Shown here: piece after piece, positions 35,064 through 43,609 of the stretch
Layout of the letters: the number at the start of each line of letters is the position of its first letter
How positions within the stretch are numbered: the first letter of the stretch is position 1
Assembly: GCA_009691855.1 (NCBI GenBank)
Contig: SIAI01000010.1
Span: 1 to 64,000 of the forward strand
Reading direction: 5' to 3'
From: Planctomycetota bacterium
GTDB taxonomy: Bacteria; Planctomycetota; UBA1135; GCA-002686595
DNA length: 64,000 nucleotides
Made by a program: the position numbers and the translations under genes
The notes under the pieces: generated by a model
What the model saw: the letters and a program-made list of their open reading frames with translations, nothing else
The model's database searches: none
Told to the model about the DNA's origin: nothing

Positions 35064-35828
35064 CTACAGCTCGAACACGCGCCCGTCGCAGGCCACGTCG
35101 ATCGGTCCGTCGAAGATCCGCGCCGCCTTGCGACCGGCTTCGGCCGGGTCCAGGGAGGGATAGAAGTGCGTCAGGATCAGGCGCCGCACCCCGGCGGCGC
35201 GCGCCATCTCCGCCGCGGAGGTCGGCGTCAGGTGGTTGGCGACGGCCTGTTCCTCGGGGAACGAGCACTCGCACAGCAGCGTGTCCGCGCCGCGCGCCAG
35301 CTCGACCACGCGCACGTCGGGCCCGGTGTCGCCGGTGTAGACCAGCGACCAGCCGCCGGCGGCCGGCTCGACGCGCCAGGAAAGCGCCTCGGGCGTGTGG
35401 CCGTTGGCGGTCGAGCGCCAACGCAGGCCCTCGCGCTCGAAGGCCTCGCCCGGCTCGACCTCGACCACCTTCGCCGCGGGCATCGCGGCCCAGTGTCCGA
35501 GCACGCCCGGCGCGCCCTCGACGCGCGCGCGCAGGCCGCGCGGGCCGACGAGCTCGAGCTCCCCCACCGCGCCCAGGGCCGGGTTGTGGCGCGCGAAGGC
35601 CAGCGCGAAGAGGTCGAGGCAGTGGTCCAGGTGGTAGTGGCTGAAGACCACGCGGCGCACCTCGCCCACGCCGATGCCGAGCGTCGCCAGGTTGCGGATC
35701 GAGCCCGGCCCGCAGTCGAGCAGCGTGACCGGGCCGCCGGCTTCCGCGCGCAACGCGTAGCCCGCGCAGCCGTAGCCGACGCGCGGCAGGATCGAGCCAG
35801 CGCCCAGCACGCCGAGCGTCGCGCCCAA
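35064..35828 (-). CDS. MBL-fold metal-dependent hydrolase, RNase Z-like
   Basis: 254 residues. The metallo-beta-lactamase signature HxHxDH is in VVFSHYHLDHCLDLFALAF, with TLLDCGPGSIRNL before it, YTGDTGPDVRVVELA (Asp) after it and LILTHFYPS (His) near the end, so all ligands for two zinc ions are present. This closely follows the RNase Z/phosphodiesterase branch, which trims tRNA 3' ends or cleaves other phosphodiesters, but the long exosite arm of RNase Z is not obvious. The start is a TTG at 35828, two bases after the galE stop; the next in-frame GTG at 35810 would cut into the first strand. Confidence 0.85.
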   Translation of the reverse strand: MGATLGVLGAGSILPRVGYGCAGYALRAEAGGPVTLLDCGPGSIRNLATLGIGVGEVRRVVFSHYHLDHCLDLFALAFARHNPALGAVGELELVGPRGLRARVEGAPGVLGHWAAMPAAKVVEVEPGEAFEREGLRWRSTANGHTPEALSWRVEPAAGGWSLVYTGDTGPDVRVVELARGADTLLCECSFPEEQAVANHLTPTSAAEMARAAGVRRLILTHFYPSLDPAEAGRKAARIFDGPIDVACDGRVFEL

Positions 35829-35830
35829 GC

Positions 35831-36853
35831 TCAGTCGCCCGCGTAGCCGCGCGGGTGCTTCTGCATGAAGCTCCAGGCGTCCTTCAGGATCTGCTCGAGC
35901 CCCGAGCGCTTCGGCGTCCAGCCCAGCAGTTCCTTGGCCTTCGCGCCGTCGGCCACCAGCTGCGCCGGATCGCCCGCGCGGCGCGCCACGACCTCGACCG
36001 GGATCGCGTGCCCGGTGACCTTGCGTGCCAGCTCGACCAGCTCCTTCACCGTGTAGCCGTTGCCCGTGCCGAGGTTGCAGGCGATCGCGCTCGTGCCGCC
36101 CTGCAGCTTCGTCAGCGCGCGCACGTGCGCGTCGGCCAGATCCTCGACGTGGATGTAGTCGCGCACGCAGGTGCCGTCGCGCGTGGGCCAGTCGCCGCCG
36201 AAGATCGCGATCGACTTGCGCCGGCCGAGGGCCACGCCCAGCACCAGCGGGATGATGTGCGTCTCGGGCTCGTGGTCCTCGCCCAGGCCCTCCTCGGGCA
36301 TGCAGCCCGCCGCGTTGAAGTAGCGCAGCGCGGCCGTGCGCATGCCGTAGGCGTGCCCGTAGTCCTGCATCATGTGCTCCATGTGCAGCTTGGTGCGCCC
36401 GTAGGGATTGATCGGGTTCTGCGGGTGGTCCGAGGGGATCGGCACCGTTCTGGGCTCACCGTAGGTCGCGGCGGTCGAGGAGAAGACGATGTCGCGGCAG
36501 GCGTGCGCGCGCATCTCCTCCAGCAGGTTCCAGGTGTGGATCACGTTCTCGCGGTAGTACTTGGCGGGCTCGGTCACGCTCTCGCCGACGTAGCACTTGG
36601 CCGCGAAGTGCACGACCGCGACGGGCTTGTGGCGCTGGAACACGCCGGCCAGCGCCGCGCGGTCGCCGAGGTCCACCTGCTCGAAGGTCGCCTTCACGCT
36701 CTCGCGGTGGCCGGTCGAGAGGTTGTCGAGCACGACCACGGGCACCTTCAAGCGCTCCAGCACGCGCACGAAGTGCGCGCCGATGTAGCCGGCGCCGCCA
36801 GGGACGAGCACGGGACCGCGGGGCGAGAGATTGGCAGGCTGCTGAGTGCTCAT
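35831..36853 (-). CDS. galE: UDP-glucose 4-epimerase
   Basis: 340 residues. The NAD-binding loop is VPGGAGYIGAHFVRVLE, the catalytic set is FSSTAATYGEP (Ser/Thr) and NPYGRTKLHMEHM (Tyr-x-x-x-Lys), and the sequence AALRYFNAAGC followed by DGTCVRDYIHVEDLADAH is highly typical of GalE. GalE interconverts UDP-glucose and UDP-galactose for surface glycans. ATG 36853 fits the family; frames extending upstream are not homologous. It is followed by the MBL-fold gene at 2 bp. Confidence 0.95.
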   Translation of the reverse strand: MSTQQPANLSPRGPVLVPGGAGYIGAHFVRVLERLKVPVVVLDNLSTGHRESVKATFEQVDLGDRAALAGVFQRHKPVAVVHFAAKCYVGESVTEPAKYYRENVIHTWNLLEEMRAHACRDIVFSSTAATYGEPRTVPIPSDHPQNPINPYGRTKLHMEHMMQDYGHAYGMRTAALRYFNAAGCMPEEGLGEDHEPETHIIPLVLGVALGRRKSIAIFGGDWPTRDGTCVRDYIHVEDLADAHVRALTKLQGGTSAIACNLGTGNGYTVKELVELARKVTGHAIPVEVVARRAGDPAQLVADGAKAKELLGWTPKRSGLEQILKDAWSFMQKHPRGYAGD

Positions 36854-36917
36854 GAGCGCGCTAGGCACGAGGTAGGGCGGAAGCGTAGCGAGCTGCGCCA
36901 GGGGCTGCGAGCCGCAA

Positions 36918-38210
36918 CTACTCGCTCGGCTGGGCGAGCTCGCGTCCCGCGAGCACGGCCTCGCCGCCGAGCGCCAGCAGCGCCCCACGCGCGGCGGCGA
37001 CGACTTCCGGAGACTCGTCTTGCAGGCTCTCCGCCAAGGGGCCGAGCGCCAATCGCGATCCGAGACGCTGCAGACACTCGCACACCAGCACGCGCACGTG
37101 CGCGCGCGGATGCCCGAGCAACGGTGTCAGTTGCGGAGCCAGGGCGTCGCGGTGCAAGGGGTGCTCGGAGAGCTCGCGTAGCCAGGCGCACAGGTCGCCG
37201 ACCGACTCGGTGCCGTCCAGCTTGGCCAGGGTCGCGAGTACGCGCGGAGCGCGCTCCTGGCGCCAGGTCTCCTCGCGGCCGTACCACGAGCGCCAGGCCT
37301 GGGCGGAGGCCGGCAAGGACACGCCGCTGATCACGCGCAGCGCGGCCAGCGCGGCGCGAACAAGGGTGCGCTCGCCGGAGACCAGCACCTCGATCAGGTC
37401 GGGGATGGTGTCGGGCTGTCCGAGGCGCCCGAGCGTCGCTGCGGCGGCCAGGACCTCGGCGCACTCGGCGGAGGACAGGTACGGCACGACGCTCTCCGCG
37501 AGCGCCACGCGTTCGTCGGGTTCGGCGCGGGCTGCAAGGTTGCCCAGGGCCTGCAGCACTGCCGCGTCCAGCCCGCGGCGCAGGCCGAGCAGCGCGTGCA
37601 CGCAGGCCAGGGCCTCGCGCGAACCCGTGCGCTCGCTGGCGCGCAACGCGGCGCTGCCGGTCTCCGGCCCCAGCGAGGCGAAGCGTTCGCGCAGGCGCGC
37701 GTGGGCCTCGGGCGCGCGCGCGAGCAGCGCGAAGAGCGCGTCCCCGAAGACGGCCTCGGCCGCTCCGAACGCCGCGCGCTCCTCCGCCATGCGCCCCAGC
37801 GACAGCAGCGTCGGCAGGTCACTCGCACGCCCGTGCGCGCCGAGGATGCGTAGCGCTGCGCAGGAGTCGGCGGTGGAGCGCGGCGCGCGCGCGGTCTGGG
37901 CCACGAAGGCGTCCAGGCGCGAGGAGCCCAGCCGCTCGAGCGCCGCCAGGACGAGCTCGAGCTGGCGCGCCCCGAGCGGCGCGGCCTCCTCGTCGGGCGC
38001 GCGCGCGCTGCCCAGCGCGGCGAGCAGCGGTTCGTAAGCCTCTTCCACGCGCGCGAGCTCCTCCGCGGCCACGGCGAGCTGTGCGTCGTCGGGCTCGTCG
38101 ACCCGCTGCAGGATGAGCGCCAGCGCCTGGCCCGCAGTGGGCGCGGACGCCTCCTGCGGCTTCTCCTGCGAGGCAAGGGCGGCGAGCGCGAGCAGCGCGG
38201 CCCAGCTCAA
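36918..38210 (-). CDS. Secreted HEAT-repeat protein in the prepilin operon
   Basis: 430 residues from a TTG at 38210 that overlaps the stop of the pilin-like gene (TTGA), with AGAGG upstream. The N-terminus is a signal peptide (LSWAALLALAALASQEKPQE). The rest is Ala/Leu-rich helical repeats: AQLAVAAEELARVEEAYEPL, ALGNLAARAEPDERVALAES, TLVRAALAALRVISGVSLPA, ARVRVLVCECLQRLGSRLAL-like and PEVVAAARGALLALGGEAVL. It is the third such protein in the window and shares no strong block with the others beyond the repeat fold. Its translational coupling to three prepilin-like genes implies a role with the pilus or pseudopilus. Confidence 0.75.
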   Translation of the reverse strand: MSWAALLALAALASQEKPQEASAPTAGQALALILQRVDEPDDAQLAVAAEELARVEEAYEPLLAALGSARAPDEEAAPLGARQLELVLAALERLGSSRLDAFVAQTARAPRSTADSCAALRILGAHGRASDLPTLLSLGRMAEERAAFGAAEAVFGDALFALLARAPEAHARLRERFASLGPETGSAALRASERTGSREALACVHALLGLRRGLDAAVLQALGNLAARAEPDERVALAESVVPYLSSAECAEVLAAAATLGRLGQPDTIPDLIEVLVSGERTLVRAALAALRVISGVSLPASAQAWRSWYGREETWRQERAPRVLATLAKLDGTESVGDLCAWLRELSEHPLHRDALAPQLTPLLGHPRAHVRVLVCECLQRLGSRLALGPLAESLQDESPEVVAAARGALLALGGEAVLAGRELAQPSE

Positions 38211-39460
38211 GGGCCCTCTCCGCTCGCCAGCATGGCTCCTTCCAGCGGGCGCCAACCGAGGATCTCGTAGCCGCTGCCGGCCTCGAGGCCGCCGTTGGAG
38301 AGCTTCTCGTCGAAGTGGAGCTTGGAGTTGCTGGAGAGCTCGATCCAGCGCGCCTTCAGGCAGCCGAAGACCTCGAAGTTGCTGGAGATCACCACCGACA
38401 AGTTGGGTGCGTTGATCGTGCCGTAGAACTCCGAGTTCGAGCTGAAGTCGATCTTGGGGCTGCTCGAGCCGGAGGTGGCGTGCGTGCCCGTCAAGTTCAG
38501 GGTGAGCGTGGTCGGATCCTTCGACGTGGTGGCCATGGTCGAGTTGCTCCGGAGGTCGAAGCTGCCCAGGGCGTAGACCTGGATCGGCCCGTTGGTGGCG
38601 TCGAAGGTCCAGGTCGAGTTCGAGCTGACGGTCGCGGCCGAGGAGATCACCAGGTTGCACGGGCCCTTGACCAAGAGGCTGGAGTTGCTCTTGGTGGTGA
38701 TGCTCGTGTACTGCACGTTGCCGGGGCCGAGCGTCTTGGTGCTGCCGCCGTTGACCGTCAGCGCGCCCGAGCTCGCGTAGCTCGGGGCCGTGATCGCGGG
38801 CAGGACCACCTGCGTCTGCGCCGCGCCGTAGCCGTCGAGCAGAGTCACGTTCGAGGCCACGCTGATGGTGTCGTCGGCATCCGGACCGTACTGCGCGTAG
38901 CCGTACACCTTGGCGTTGGCCGAGACGGCGATGTCCTCGTTCGAGCCGATGTTGCCGTTGGCGTGCGCGTAGGCTCCGGAGACCTGCGAGGCGTAGGTCC
39001 CCAGACTCGAGTCGTAGCTGTCGATATTGCTGTTGCTGCGCAGGGTCACGCCACGGTCGCCGAAGATGCCGAAGTCGGTGATCTCGCTGCTTTCGTCGCG
39101 CACGATGAGCTCCACGCGGCTCAGCGCGTGCCCGTCGCTGCCGGTCGCCACCAGGGCGGTCACGTCGTCATCGACCGCGTTGACTTCGACCCAGTAGTCG
39201 AGCCCGCCCAGCTTCTCGGGCGCGTCCGCGCTGCCGAGCACGCCGTCGCCGCCGTTCTGCAGCTCGACCCAGGCCACGTTCAGCCCGGCCTCGGCCGCGT
39301 AGAACGCGGCCAGCTCGCTGCTCGAGGCCGCGGCCTCTTGCTGGCTGCGCGTCGCAGCCGTGACCGTCAACATCGCCAACGTGCCGATCAGCGTCGTGAT
39401 CACGATGGCCGTGAGCAGCGCCGAACCGCGCCGCGCGCGACAAAGAACATCCCCGTTCAT
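38207..39460 (-). CDS. PilX-like minor prepilin with a Ser/Asn-rich beta domain
   Basis: 417 residues. N-terminal residues RRGSALLTAIVITTLIGTLA form the hydrophobic segment typical of PilX-type pilus-assembly proteins, whose leader departs from the classical G-F-x-x-x-E motif. A conserved helix follows (EAAASSSELAAFYAAEAGLN, the Y-A-A-E-A-G block of PilX). From about residue 120 the sequence is rich in S-N-S turns (LRSNSNIDSYDSS, TTKSNSSLLVKGPC, IELSSNSKLHF), suggesting a beta-helix or a carbohydrate/surface-binding domain such as DUF7305. The start ATG is at 39460, 9 bp past the stop of the upstream gene. Confidence 0.72.
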   Translation of the reverse strand: MNGDVLCRARRGSALLTAIVITTLIGTLAMLTVTAATRSQQEAAASSSELAAFYAAEAGLNVAWVELQNGGDGVLGSADAPEKLGGLDYWVEVNAVDDDVTALVATGSDGHALSRVELIVRDESSEITDFGIFGDRGVTLRSNSNIDSYDSSLGTYASQVSGAYAHANGNIGSNEDIAVSANAKVYGYAQYGPDADDTISVASNVTLLDGYGAAQTQVVLPAITAPSYASSGALTVNGGSTKTLGPGNVQYTSITTKSNSSLLVKGPCNLVISSAATVSSNSTWTFDATNGPIQVYALGSFDLRSNSTMATTSKDPTTLTLNLTGTHATSGSSSPKIDFSSNSEFYGTINAPNLSVVISSNFEVFGCLKARWIELSSNSKLHFDEKLSNGGLEAGSGYEILGWRPLEGAMLASGEGP

Positions 39461-39469
39461 GCTTCCCCC

Positions 39470-40117
39470 CTAGTTGCGGAGCCGTACCGAAGTCTGCAGC
39501 GTGCGCACCAGGCACCCGCCGTCGTTGTCGTGCTGTTCCAGGCTCATGCGCAGGATCAGCCGTCCGTTCTGGTGCTCGAACGACACGCCGGCCTCGTCCT
39601 TGAGGCCGTTGCCGTTGTCGTCGAGTCCGTTGGCCGTCTCCCCCTCGAAGAGCTCGCGCACCCCGTGGACCAGCACGCTGCTCACCGGATCGGCGCCATC
39701 CTCTTCGCGGGTCATCACCAGCTTGCGCTCGTCGACCATGCCGTCGCCGTTGTTGTCGTTCCCGTCGTCCAGCTCGCCGTCGTCCAGCGCCAGGGAAAAC
39801 GAGACCAGCTCACCCCATTGCACCGCGCCACTCGCGTAGGCGCCGATGCGCTGGAAGCTGAGCGAGGAGCTGCCGTAAGGCGCAACCGGATCCGGGCTGA
39901 GCGAGTCGGCCACCGCGCCCACCAGCTCGGTGGCCATGCGATCCAGCGTGCGCCGCGCCAGGCCCTCGATCGACTGGCGCGCCATGCCCGTGCGCGCCGA
40001 GCGCGAGCCCTGCCCGAGCACCAGTATCAGCGCGCCCAGGAATGTCCCCAGCGTGGCCAGCGAGACCGCCACCTCGACCAGGGACATGCCCTGTCTGGGG
40101 GTGAGACGGGTGCTCAT
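39470..40117 (-). CDS. PilW-like prepilin
   Basis: 215 residues. A short leader ends in G followed by MSLVEVAVSLATLGTFLGAL, the prepilin peptidase recognition segment with the required Glu at +5. The globular part has two acidic, possibly calcium-binding loops, DDGNDNNGDGMVDE and NGLDDNGNGLKDEAG, which follow the D-x-N/D-x-D-G-x-x-D pattern of EF-hand or dockerin loops. The ATG at 40117 overlaps the stop of the upstream prepilin gene (ATGA). The position between a PilV-like and a PilX-like gene matches the usual minor-pilin order. Confidence 0.78.
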   Translation of the reverse strand: MSTRLTPRQGMSLVEVAVSLATLGTFLGALILVLGQGSRSARTGMARQSIEGLARRTLDRMATELVGAVADSLSPDPVAPYGSSSLSFQRIGAYASGAVQWGELVSFSLALDDGELDDGNDNNGDGMVDERKLVMTREEDGADPVSSVLVHGVRELFEGETANGLDDNGNGLKDEAGVSFEHQNGRLILRMSLEQHDNDGGCLVRTLQTSVRLRN

Positions 40118-40671
40118 CGCTCGGCGAGGATGGTGCTCTGCTCGACCTGCATCGGAGCCGTCTGCCCGCGCCAAGCGACGCGCACGAGCACGGGCAGCAG
40201 CTGGTAGTTCGTGGCGTGGTCGAGCGCGTCCACGGCCCCGTTGCCGTCCAGATCCATGGGCATGCCGAGCTGCGGCAGCTGCTTGTCCTCGCGCAGCTGG
40301 GTACCCGTGACCGGAAAGACGATCTCGCCCACCAGTCCGTCGGCGTCGCTCAGCGTGGCGTCGAGGCCGTCGGCGCTGAAGGTGGCGCCGGGCGCCGTGC
40401 CCGCACCACCCGGGTCGTTGGCCGGATTCGCGTCGTAGAGCGCAAAGACCTGGGCAAAGTCCGCGTCCTGCAGGTCCTCCAGCATGCGTCGCACGGCTTC
40501 GACCGCGACGGCGCGCTCGCGCGTGGCGCTGGCCAGCTGGCTCGAAGCCACCATCGTCCGCGACAGGCCCAGAGCCGCCATGGCCAGCACGACCACGGCG
40601 CACAGGACCTCCAGCAGAGAGAAGCCGGCGCGGGAAGGACCGCCAAGGAATGGAACTCTAGGGCGAAGCAT
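40114..40671 (-). CDS. PilV-like prepilin
   Basis: 185 residues. The leader ends with RAG, then FSLLEVLCAVVVLAMAALGL, a textbook type IV prepilin N-terminus (cut after G, +1 Phe, +5 Glu). The globular part contains an acidic loop LDGNGAVDALDHATNYQLLP that may bind calcium. It is likely a minor pilin or pseudopilin and needs a prepilin peptidase and assembly ATPase that are not present here. ATG 40671 is the first in-frame ATG after the aroA end; a longer frame would overlap aroA. aroA lies 104 bp upstream, so the pilin genes may have their own promoter. Confidence 0.8.
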   Translation of the reverse strand: MLRPRVPFLGGPSRAGFSLLEVLCAVVVLAMAALGLSRTMVASSQLASATRERAVAVEAVRRMLEDLQDADFAQVFALYDANPANDPGGAGTAPGATFSADGLDATLSDADGLVGEIVFPVTGTQLREDKQLPQLGMPMDLDGNGAVDALDHATNYQLLPVLVRVAWRGQTAPMQVEQSTILAER

Positions 40672-40775
40672 GTGTGTGGACTGCGCACGAGAGAATCGGA
40701 CACGCTTCTGGCGCGAATCCAATCCAACCGAGAATCGCGAGACTCGCGCGTGGGCGTCCTGGAATTGAGACTCCC

Positions 40776-42131
40776 TCAGCCGCGGAGGAGCTGCGCGCCA
40801 AGACCCGCGAAGTCGGCCCAGAACAGAGACCAACTCTTGGCCACGCAGCCCGGGTCGAGCACCAGAACGCCGGGACGCAGCAGGCCCAACAGCGCGAAGG
40901 CGAAGGCCATGCGGTGATCGCCGTGCGGATCGAGGCGCACGGGAGTCTCCGTCGCGCGCGCACTCGGCGCGATGCGCAGCGTGTCCACGCCGACCTCGAC
41001 CTCGAGGCCGACGGCGCGCAGGCCCGTGGCGAGCACCGTCAGTCGGTCGCTCTCCTTGCCCGGCAGGGTGGCCAGGCCGCGCAGCTGGCTAGTCGCGCCC
41101 GCGCGCAGCGCGACCCCAGCGGCGACGGCGCACAGGACCGGCGCGAGGTCCGGCTCGCCCTCGAGGTCGAGCTCAGCGCCGCGCGTGGGGAAGCCGCGTG
41201 CGACCAGCGCGTCCGCCTCGGCGCGCGCCTCGCAGCCAAAGGCGCGCAGGTGCTCGACGATGCGCGCGTCGCCCTGGGCCGAGTCGCGCCCGATCCCGCT
41301 CACGGACAGCTCGCCGCCCGAGAGGCAGGCTGCGGCCAGCAGCACGGCGGCCGAGGAGGCGTCGGGCTCGATCGCCAGCGCCGTCGCGGGCGCGACGAGT
41401 GGGCCGTGCACGAGGAAGCGCTGCTCGCTGCCGCTCTGCTCCACGCGAATACGCGCGCCGAAGCGCGCCAGCAGCGCCACCGTCAGACGCACATAGGGCT
41501 CGCTCGGGATCCGTCCGCGCACGCGCAGCACGCGCGGCTCGGGGTGCGCGGCGAGCGCCAGCAAGAGGCCACTCACCTCCTGGCTCGACACGGCGCGCAC
41601 CAGCTCGAGCTCGGCCGGCGGCGCGATGGACACGAACTCGACCGGCCAGGTGCCGGGCAGGTTCTGGCGCACCAGCTCGACCCCCGCCGCGCGCAGGGTC
41701 TGGAACAGCGGCAGGCTCTTGCGGAACAGGAGCGTCCCACGCGCCTCGACCGTCCAGCGCTCCAGCGGCCGGCTGGCGAGCGCCAAGAGCGCCGTGGAGA
41801 GCCGCGCCAGGGTGCCCGACTCCCCCACCGTCAGCGCCGCGCGCGGCGCGAGGCCCGCGGCGCGCGCGGGCGGCAGACCCTCGACGCGCAGCACGCCGAG
41901 GTGGTTCGCGATCACGTCCTGCGTGCAGCTCCGCGCCAGGGCCGTGACGAGTTCGAGCGCCGCGCGCACGTCCTCGCCCTCGCCGAGGCCCGCGAGCTGC
42001 GTCGTGCCGCGCGCCACCGCGGCGGCCAGCAGCGCGCGCTGCGCCAGGGACTTCGAGCCCGCCGGACGGAACGCGCCGCGCACGCAGGATTCGGGCGCGA
42101 AGCCCAGCAGCTCGGCGTGAACGGCACTCAT
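40776..42131 (-). CDS. aroA: 3-phosphoshikimate 1-carboxyvinyltransferase (EPSP synthase)
   Basis: 451 residues. AroA joins shikimate-3-phosphate and PEP to give EPSP on the way to chorismate. Two-fold repeated alpha/beta architecture is indicated by PAGSKSLAQRALLAAAVA (the S3P-binding Lys-Ser), LTVGESGTLARLSTALLAL, and the late block LDPHGDHRMAFAFALLGLL, typical of the family. Two substitutions from common sequences occur: SVSG-like blocks read ELSVSGIGRDSAQG, and ASSAAVLLAAACLSGG is Ala-rich. The ATG at 42131 is 67 bp from the divergent purC start. Confidence 0.93.
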   Translation of the reverse strand: MSAVHAELLGFAPESCVRGAFRPAGSKSLAQRALLAAAVARGTTQLAGLGEGEDVRAALELVTALARSCTQDVIANHLGVLRVEGLPPARAAGLAPRAALTVGESGTLARLSTALLALASRPLERWTVEARGTLLFRKSLPLFQTLRAAGVELVRQNLPGTWPVEFVSIAPPAELELVRAVSSQEVSGLLLALAAHPEPRVLRVRGRIPSEPYVRLTVALLARFGARIRVEQSGSEQRFLVHGPLVAPATALAIEPDASSAAVLLAAACLSGGELSVSGIGRDSAQGDARIVEHLRAFGCEARAEADALVARGFPTRGAELDLEGEPDLAPVLCAVAAGVALRAGATSQLRGLATLPGKESDRLTVLATGLRAVGLEVEVGVDTLRIAPSARATETPVRLDPHGDHRMAFAFALLGLLRPGVLVLDPGCVAKSWSLFWADFAGLGAQLLRG

Positions 42132-42142
42132 CGCGGGCGCGA

Positions 42143-42171
42143 TTGTAGGCTGCGCACGCGCCTGCCATACT
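42143..42171 (+). promoter_or_regulatory. Likely purC promoter
   Basis: TTGTAG, 17-bp spacer, CATACT: a recognisable -35/-10 pair at the best spacing, ending 27 bp before the purC ATG. It lies inside the 67-bp divergent region shared with aroA. Confidence 0.4.
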
Positions 42172-42198
42172 CGCCGTTCTCCCCCCACCGCTCCCGCC

Positions 42199-43107
42199 AT
42201 GAAGGACACCGACGTCTACCTCGGCCGCACCCCGCGCCTCGGCCGCCTCGTGCTGCGCAACGCCGGCAAGGTGCGCGACATCTACGAGGTCGATCCCGAG
42301 CACCTCCTGTTCGTGACCAGCGACCGCGTGTCCGCCTTCGACGTGATCCTGCCGCAGGGCATCCCGCACAAGGGTCGGGTGCTCACGCGCATCGCCGCGC
42401 ACTGGTTCGCGCGCACACAGGACGTGATCCCGAACCACCTCGTCTCGACGAATCCCGAGGACGTCCCCGGGCTCACTGCCAAAGAGCACGAGCTGCTGCG
42501 CGGGCGCATCATGCTGGTGCAGCGCGCGCAGCCGACCACGGTCGAGTGGGTCGTGCGCGGCTATCTCGCCGGCTCGGGCTGGAAGGAGTACCAGAAGACG
42601 GGCACGGTGTGCGGCATCGCGCTCCCGCAGGGCCTGGGCTTCTGCCAGAAGCTGCCGCGCCCGATCCTGACCCCGACCACCAAGGAAGACACCCACGACT
42701 TGCCGCTGACGCCCGCCGAGGCGCGCGCGCGCGTGGGTGCGCCGCTCTTCGATCCGGCCGAGCGCGCCGCGCTGGCGCTGTTCGCGCGCGGCACGCAGGA
42801 GCTGGAGAAGCTCGGCATCCTGCTGGCCGACACGAAGTTCGAGTTCGGCCTGCGCGCCGGCAAGCTGCTCTTGATCGACGAGGCGCTGACACCCGACAGC
42901 TCGCGCTTCTGGCCGGCCCAGGGCTACAAGGTCGGCGACAACCCGCCCAGCTACGACAAGCAGGTGCTGCGCGACTACCTGGAGACGCTGGACTGGAACA
43001 AGCAAGCGCCGGGGCCCGACCTGCCGCCCGCGATCGTGCACAAGGTCTCCGAGCGCTACCTCGAGATCTGCGCCAAGATCACCGGCCGCGCGGAGGTGCT
43101 GGCGTGA
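42199..43107 (+). CDS. purC: Phosphoribosylaminoimidazole-succinocarboxamide synthase
   Basis: 302 residues, the long form. PurC couples CAIR and aspartate with ATP to SAICAR. The family blocks are NAGKVRDIYEVDPEHLLFVT, SDRVSAFDVILPQGIPHKGR, PTTVEWVVRGYLAGSGW, DTKFEFGLRAGKLLLIDEAL and the TPDSSRFWPAQGYKVGDNPP end. ATG 42199 is the only sensible start. It overlaps purE by 4 bp, making a two-gene purine unit. Confidence 0.97.
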   Translation: MKDTDVYLGRTPRLGRLVLRNAGKVRDIYEVDPEHLLFVTSDRVSAFDVILPQGIPHKGRVLTRIAAHWFARTQDVIPNHLVSTNPEDVPGLTAKEHELLRGRIMLVQRAQPTTVEWVVRGYLAGSGWKEYQKTGTVCGIALPQGLGFCQKLPRPILTPTTKEDTHDLPLTPAEARARVGAPLFDPAERAALALFARGTQELEKLGILLADTKFEFGLRAGKLLLIDEALTPDSSRFWPAQGYKVGDNPPSYDKQVLRDYLETLDWNKQAPGPDLPPAIVHKVSERYLEICAKITGRAEVLA

Positions 43108-43604
43108 GCGTGGCCCTCTTGATGGGCTCGGACTCCGACTTCCCGCGCCTGGAGCCGGGCGTGGCGCTGCTGAAGAAGCTCGGCATCCCCTTCGAGGCGC
43201 GCGTGCTGTCCGCGCACCGCACTCCGAAAGCGGTGGTGCAGTTCGTCGAAGCGGCGCCCAGACGCGGCATCAAGATCTTCCTGTGCGCCGCCGGCGGCGC
43301 CGCACACCTTGCGGGCGTGGTCGCGGCGCACACCGATCTCCCCGTGATCGGCATCCCCATGGACAACCCGCCGCTCGGCGGCCTCGACGCGCTGCTCTCG
43401 ACCGTGCAGATGCCCGGCGGCGTGCCGGTCGCGGCCGTGGGCGCCGGCGCGGGCGGCCCGCTCAACGCCGCGCTGTTCGCGGCGCGCGTGCTGGCGCTCT
43501 CCGACCCCGCGCTCGCCCAGCGCTACGCCGCCTGGCGCGAGGACGAGACCGCCAAGGTCGCCAAGAAGGACGCGGCGCTGCAGGCGAAGCTCACGACCGG
43601 CTGA
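43104..43604 (+). CDS. purE: N5-carboxyaminoimidazole ribonucleotide mutase (PurE)
   Basis: 166 residues. Key features are VALLMGSDSDFPRLEPG at the N-terminus, VLSAHRTPKAV, CAAGGAAHLAGVVAAHT and LPVIGIPMDNPPLGGLDALL followed by TVQMPGGVPVAAV. PurE class I moves the carboxyl of N5-CAIR to give CAIR, using the conserved His in SAHRTP. The start is GTG at 43104, overlapping the purC stop (GTGA). Class I versus class II (AIR carboxylase) is not settled, and purK is not seen here. Confidence 0.95.
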   Translation: MSVALLMGSDSDFPRLEPGVALLKKLGIPFEARVLSAHRTPKAVVQFVEAAPRRGIKIFLCAAGGAAHLAGVVAAHTDLPVIGIPMDNPPLGGLDALLSTVQMPGGVPVAAVGAGAGGPLNAALFAARVLALSDPALAQRYAAWREDETAKVAKKDAALQAKLTTG

Positions 43605-43609
43605 GCCGC

